Source of the DNA: Bradyrhizobium sp. 4
GTDB taxonomy: Bacteria > Pseudomonadota > Alphaproteobacteria > Rhizobiales > Xanthobacteraceae
Assembly (NCBI RefSeq): GCF_023100905.1
Contig: NZ_CP064686.1
Location: 6,448,001-6,512,000 of the forward strand
Reading direction: 5' to 3'
Length of the DNA stretch: 64,000 nucleotides
Below the pieces are notes generated by a model. It was not told the origin of the DNA. It made no database searches and worked only from the letters and a program-made list of their open reading frames with translations. Positions 61,047 to 64,000 of the stretch are shown here, piece by piece (position 1 is the stretch's first letter; each line of letters opens with the position of its first letter). The position numbers and the translations under genes were made by a program.

Positions 61047-62648
61047 ATGCGCGCGCTCGCCTTGAGAACCATTTCTCTTCTCGCCCTCGCTACCCTAGGC
61101 TCGATTTCCGGCACGCCTGCCGCACGCGCGAAGGACGGGGCCGATGAGCAATTTGGGAAGGTGCACTTCCAGACCTCCTGCAACGAGGTGGCGCAGCGCC
61201 GCTTTGATCGCGGGATGCGTTATCAGCACTCGTTCTGGTACCGGCCCGCAAAGGAAATTTTCGAGGAGACGCTGCAGGCCGATCCGGAATGCGCGATCGC
61301 CTATTGGGGCATTGCCCTGAGCCTGCTGTACAATCCGCATTTTGCCGCGCCGAAGGAAAACCTCACCGGAGGTCTCGCCGCGCTGCAGAAGGCCAAGGCA
61401 CTCGGCGCCAAGAGCGAACGCGAACGTGACTATATCGACGCGCTGCTGGCCTTCTATTCGGGCGACGAAAAGACGACGTTTGGCCAGCGCGCGCAGTCCT
61501 ATCTCAAGGCAACCGAAGCCGTCGCCGCGCGCTATCCCGATGATGACGAGGCGCAGATCGCCTACGCCATCACGCTGAATGTCACGGCGTCACCAAACGA
61601 CAAGTCCTATGCCAACCAGCTCAAGGGCGCCGCTATCCTGGAGCCGATCTTCAAGCGCCAGCCGCGGCATCCCGGCGTCGCGCATTACCTGATCCATCTC
61701 TATGACTATCCGGCGATCGCAGGGCAAGGACTCGACGCTGCCAAGCGCTACTCCGAGATCGCGCCGGCGGCACCGCACGCCTTGCATATGCCGTCGCACA
61801 TCTTCACGCGCGTCGGCTACTGGAACGAATCCATTGACGCCAATAGCCGTTCCGCCAAGGCTGCCAAGGAGGGCAAGGACCCCAGCGAGCAGCTGCATGC
61901 CGACGACTATATGGTCTACGCGCTGCTCCAGCTTGCGCAGGACAGCCGAGCCAGCGACGTCATCGCGGACATGATTGCGACCACTGGCTATGCGCCGGCT
62001 GTCCGCGCCGGTCCCTACGCGATCGCGGCCAGCCAAGCGCGCTATATGGTCGAGCGCGGTGATTGGCAGGGTGCTGCCGCGCTGAAGGTCGAGCCGAGCC
62101 GGTTTGCCTATGTCGACGCCATCACCTATTTCGCCCGCGCCCTTGGCGCCGCGCGCTCCGGCAATGCAGACGCGGCAACGGCGGACATCGCCAAGCTGGC
62201 GGAGTTGCGGAACAAGCTGCAGCAGGACAAGGACGCTTATTGGGCCGAAATCGTGGACATTCAGCGGCAGGTCGCTACAGCCTGGCAGCTCAACGCCTTG
62301 GGGAAACAGGCGGATGCGTTGGAAGCGATGCGCCTTGCCGCCGATGCCGAAGACAAGACCGAAAAATCCATCGTGACGCCGGGTCCGCTTGCCCCCGCAC
62401 GCGAGCTTTACGGGACCATGCTGCTCGAACGCGGCATGGCGACGGAGGCATTGGTCGCGTTCGAAAGCACGATGCGCAAGGAGCCGAACCGCTTTGGCGC
62501 GACGATCGGCGCCGCTCACGCGGCCGAGAAAGCGGGGGATACTGTGAAGGCCCGCCAGTATTACGCCAAAGTCGTCGAAACGGCGAGAAATGGCGACTCA
62601 TCTCGGGAAGACCTCGCGGCCGCACGAAAGTTGATGGCTCAGAATTAG
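61047..62648 (+). CDS. TPR-repeat secreted protein
   Basis: A protein of 533 residues. A signal peptide (MRALALRTISLLALATLGSI, cut near AARAKD) precedes a helical repeat domain. FDRGMRYQHSFWYRPAKEIF, EETLQADPECAIAYWGIALS and later AYWAEIVDIQRQVATAWQLN are TPR-like helices, and PHALHMPSHIFTRVGYWNES is a conserved segment of this family. ACGGAGGGGCC lies before the ATG at 61047. Probably periplasmic; a protein-protein interaction role is inferred. Confidence 0.78.
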   Translation: MRALALRTISLLALATLGSISGTPAARAKDGADEQFGKVHFQTSCNEVAQRRFDRGMRYQHSFWYRPAKEIFEETLQADPECAIAYWGIALSLLYNPHFAAPKENLTGGLAALQKAKALGAKSERERDYIDALLAFYSGDEKTTFGQRAQSYLKATEAVAARYPDDDEAQIAYAITLNVTASPNDKSYANQLKGAAILEPIFKRQPRHPGVAHYLIHLYDYPAIAGQGLDAAKRYSEIAPAAPHALHMPSHIFTRVGYWNESIDANSRSAKAAKEGKDPSEQLHADDYMVYALLQLAQDSRASDVIADMIATTGYAPAVRAGPYAIAASQARYMVERGDWQGAAALKVEPSRFAYVDAITYFARALGAARSGNADAATADIAKLAELRNKLQQDKDAYWAEIVDIQRQVATAWQLNALGKQADALEAMRLAADAEDKTEKSIVTPGPLAPARELYGTMLLERGMATEALVAFESTMRKEPNRFGATIGAAHAAEKAGDTVKARQYYAKVVETARNGDSSREDLAAARKLMAQN

Positions 62649-62670
62649 CAAAGGTGCCGCGGCAACTTCC

Positions 62671-63237
62671 ATGCGCCTGACAAGCAAATTCGTTGCAATC
62701 AGCGCAGCCAGTGCGCTGCTCTGCGCAGCCGCGGCGCTCTGGATATTGCGATCCGGCGAACCGACACGCGCAACAGCGGCCTCCGGCGAGGTCCGCCCGG
62801 TGTGGACGGAAATCGACTGGCCTTTCGGCGCGGATCCCTGGGGGAAAGGAAAGGCGTTTCGCTGCAAGGCCGAAGATTGCGGCGGCGAGGTCCAGCTCTA
62901 CGTTCGCCCCAAGCTCGGCTTTTGCAATTGCGCCACCGGCGTTGCCGACGACGGCGACCTCGAACAGATGGGCGACCTGGCGCTGATTGGGAAGGCAACG
63001 CCGACGGCTGCCGGCCGAGAGATCGTCGTCGGTCCGATGCGCGGCCGCAGCCGGGCATATCGCGTTGAGGGGAATCCGAAGGCCGCGCTCTCACTCGCCT
63101 TCAATCAACGCTGCGACATGGTGGCCGCGACGGCTTTGCTCTCACCGGGCGCGACCGCGTCACTGGAGCCGGCGGTGCTGTCATTCCTCAATAGCGACCG
63201 CATGCTGAAATGGGCTGAGATCGCGCTTGGGTTATGA
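62671..63237 (+). CDS. Hypothetical exported protein with conserved cysteines
   Basis: A protein of 188 residues. The N-terminal hydrophobic segment (FVAISAASALLCAAAALWIL) is a signal or anchor. The rest includes WPFGADPWGKGKAFRCKAED, CGGEVQLYVRPKLGFCNCATG with five cysteines nearby, and FNQRCDMVAATALLS. No family was recognised. It follows the TPR gene after 22 nt, so the two are likely co-transcribed and may act together outside the cytoplasm. Confidence 0.7.
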   Translation: MRLTSKFVAISAASALLCAAAALWILRSGEPTRATAASGEVRPVWTEIDWPFGADPWGKGKAFRCKAEDCGGEVQLYVRPKLGFCNCATGVADDGDLEQMGDLALIGKATPTAAGREIVVGPMRGRSRAYRVEGNPKAALSLAFNQRCDMVAATALLSPGATASLEPAVLSFLNSDRMLKWAEIALGL

Positions 63238-63282
63238 CTCAAAGCAATAGCTGAATTAAAGGCGACAATCTCGGCACGCGCC

Positions 63283-63801
63283 TTACCGCGCAGCCCTCAG
63301 GCCGATCTCCTCCAGCCGCGTCGCGAACCAGCGCGACATCGGCTGATCGAGGACGCCGCTGACATAGACCTCCGAGATCGTCACATGGTCCTTGTCCAGC
63401 ACCAGCAGCACGCCGATCCAATACGCGAACCAGACATGCGCATCGGTCAGCGCCATCAGCTTGTGCTGGTCGTGGTCGAGTGCGGTGTGATTGCTCGCCT
63501 TGCGGATCTCCACGGTGAGCAAATTGTTCGGGATCTCGCGCTGATGCACGACGACGTCGGGGTAGATCGACTTGCCCAGATGATCATCGGTCGAGATGAT
63601 GGTGCCGTGCGGCAGATGCAGCGTACGCTCGCCGAGCCGGTCGTAGTTGCAGTCGACCGACCAGCCGGAGAATTGCTTCTCCAGATGCACGGCGAAGCGG
63701 TGCGTGATGGCACGCTCGCCGATGTCCTTCGCGAACAGGAATGCTTCCTGGGCGTAGAAGTCCCGGAGCGCCGCGATCACCTTATTCAGCTCGGTCTGCA
63801 T
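63283..63801 (-). CDS. Hypothetical protein, possible PD-(D/E)XK-like fold
   Basis: A protein of 172 residues. HRFAVHLEKQFSGWSVDCNY, IYPDVVVHQREIPNNLLTVEIRKA has a Pro-Asp, a hydrophobic strand and Glu-x-Arg/Lys, which resembles the PD-(D/E)XK nuclease core. No other nuclease motif or neighbour supports this. The N-terminal 20 residues are helical. It could equally be a catalytically inactive relative. Confidence 0.55.
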   Translation of the reverse strand: MQTELNKVIAALRDFYAQEAFLFAKDIGERAITHRFAVHLEKQFSGWSVDCNYDRLGERTLHLPHGTIISTDDHLGKSIYPDVVVHQREIPNNLLTVEIRKASNHTALDHDQHKLMALTDAHVWFAYWIGVLLVLDKDHVTISEVYVSGVLDQPMSRWFATRLEEIGLRAAR

Positions 63802-63838
63802 CTTGCCTCCGGGCCCTCGGCGCTCCTGATGCGGTGCC

Positions 63839-64000
63839 CTACATCTGGACTTCGATCAGCCGCGGCCCGGGCTCGGCGACGGCTTCGGCCAGCGCCTTGT
63901 TGAACTCGTCCGCGTTGGTGACGGCGCGGCCGGGCACGCCCATGCCCTTGGCCAGCGCCACGAAATCCAGCGTCGGCCGGTCGAGACGAAGCATGTCATT
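63839..64000 (-). CDS. Thiamine-diphosphate enzyme (acetolactate synthase-like), C-terminus only
   Basis: Only the last 53 residues are in the window: LRLDRPTLDFVALAKGMGVP, GRAVTNADEFNKALAEAVAE and PGPRLIEVQM. DFVALAKGMGVPG and PGPRLIEV are typical of the C-terminal end of acetolactate synthase, benzoylformate decarboxylase and related TPP enzymes. The rest of the gene lies beyond the right edge. Confidence 0.7.
   Translation of the reverse strand, partial: NDMLRLDRPTLDFVALAKGMGVPGRAVTNADEFNKALAEAVAEPGPRLIEVQM

Overview
The window reads as an alphaproteobacterial chromosome, most likely Bradyrhizobium or a very close relative. The base composition is GC-rich. The gene set includes a DUF3551 protein, several LysR and ABC catabolic clusters, an avidin of the bradavidin type, a NifA/sigma-54 promoter and an integrase beside a tRNA-Val fragment. 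The genus call is inference from gene content.

Region A (1 to about 35.5 kb) is ordered, GC-rich chromosome. It carries a TRAP binding protein with hydantoinase/oxoprolinase-type hyuA-hyuB, a Sir2 deacylase, a LuxR-type regulator, a trimeric autotransporter, an SDR, an NCS2 permease, dctA and an ABC-F ATPase. Two long catabolic operons follow. The first (14.6-22.7 kb) has RidA, a three-subunit FAD/2Fe-2S amine dehydrogenase, a second DAO-family oxidase and a complete polyamine/opine-type ABC importer, with a divergent LysR regulator. The second (23.9-32.7 kb) has an amidohydrolase, an Asp/Glu (hydantoin) racemase, a NodB/allantoinase-like deacetylase, an N-carbamoyl amino acid amidase and polar amino acid ABC transport genes, with another divergent LysR regulator and a class I glutamine amidotransferase. 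Together they suggest scavenging of hydantoin, carbamoyl and opine-type nitrogen compounds.

Region B (about 35.5-55.8 kb) looks like the end of a symbiosis island: lower GC, many broken genes and stacked insertion sequences. It begins inside a truncated acyl-CoA thioesterase gene, which has one decayed and one intact paralogue close by. Two IS701-family elements with YTAR target duplications flank an IS5/IS427-type element with a slippery frameshift site. A NifA upstream site and a near-perfect -24/-12 promoter (41.94-42.05 kb) face a 13-codon ORF and then a translationally coupled pair: a HemW-like radical SAM protein and a protein resembling the PrnB/indole-dioxygenase superfamily. A GNAT acetyltransferase follows. 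This is the best candidate for an undescribed system. Further on are a secreted avidin, pseudogenes of a cold-shock protein and an ornithine cyclodeaminase, an FAD oxidase, a hipBA module with repeated operator-like sites, an excisionase-like protein and a P4-type integrase. The region ends at a 45-nt tRNA-Val(CAC) 3' half, interpreted as an attachment-site remnant.

Region C (55.8-64 kb) is ordinary chromosome again: a VTT membrane protein, a GreA-type factor, small secreted proteins, an animal-type haem peroxidase, a TPR protein and, at the edge, the end of a thiamine-diphosphate enzyme.

All family calls come from reading motifs by eye, without database searches.
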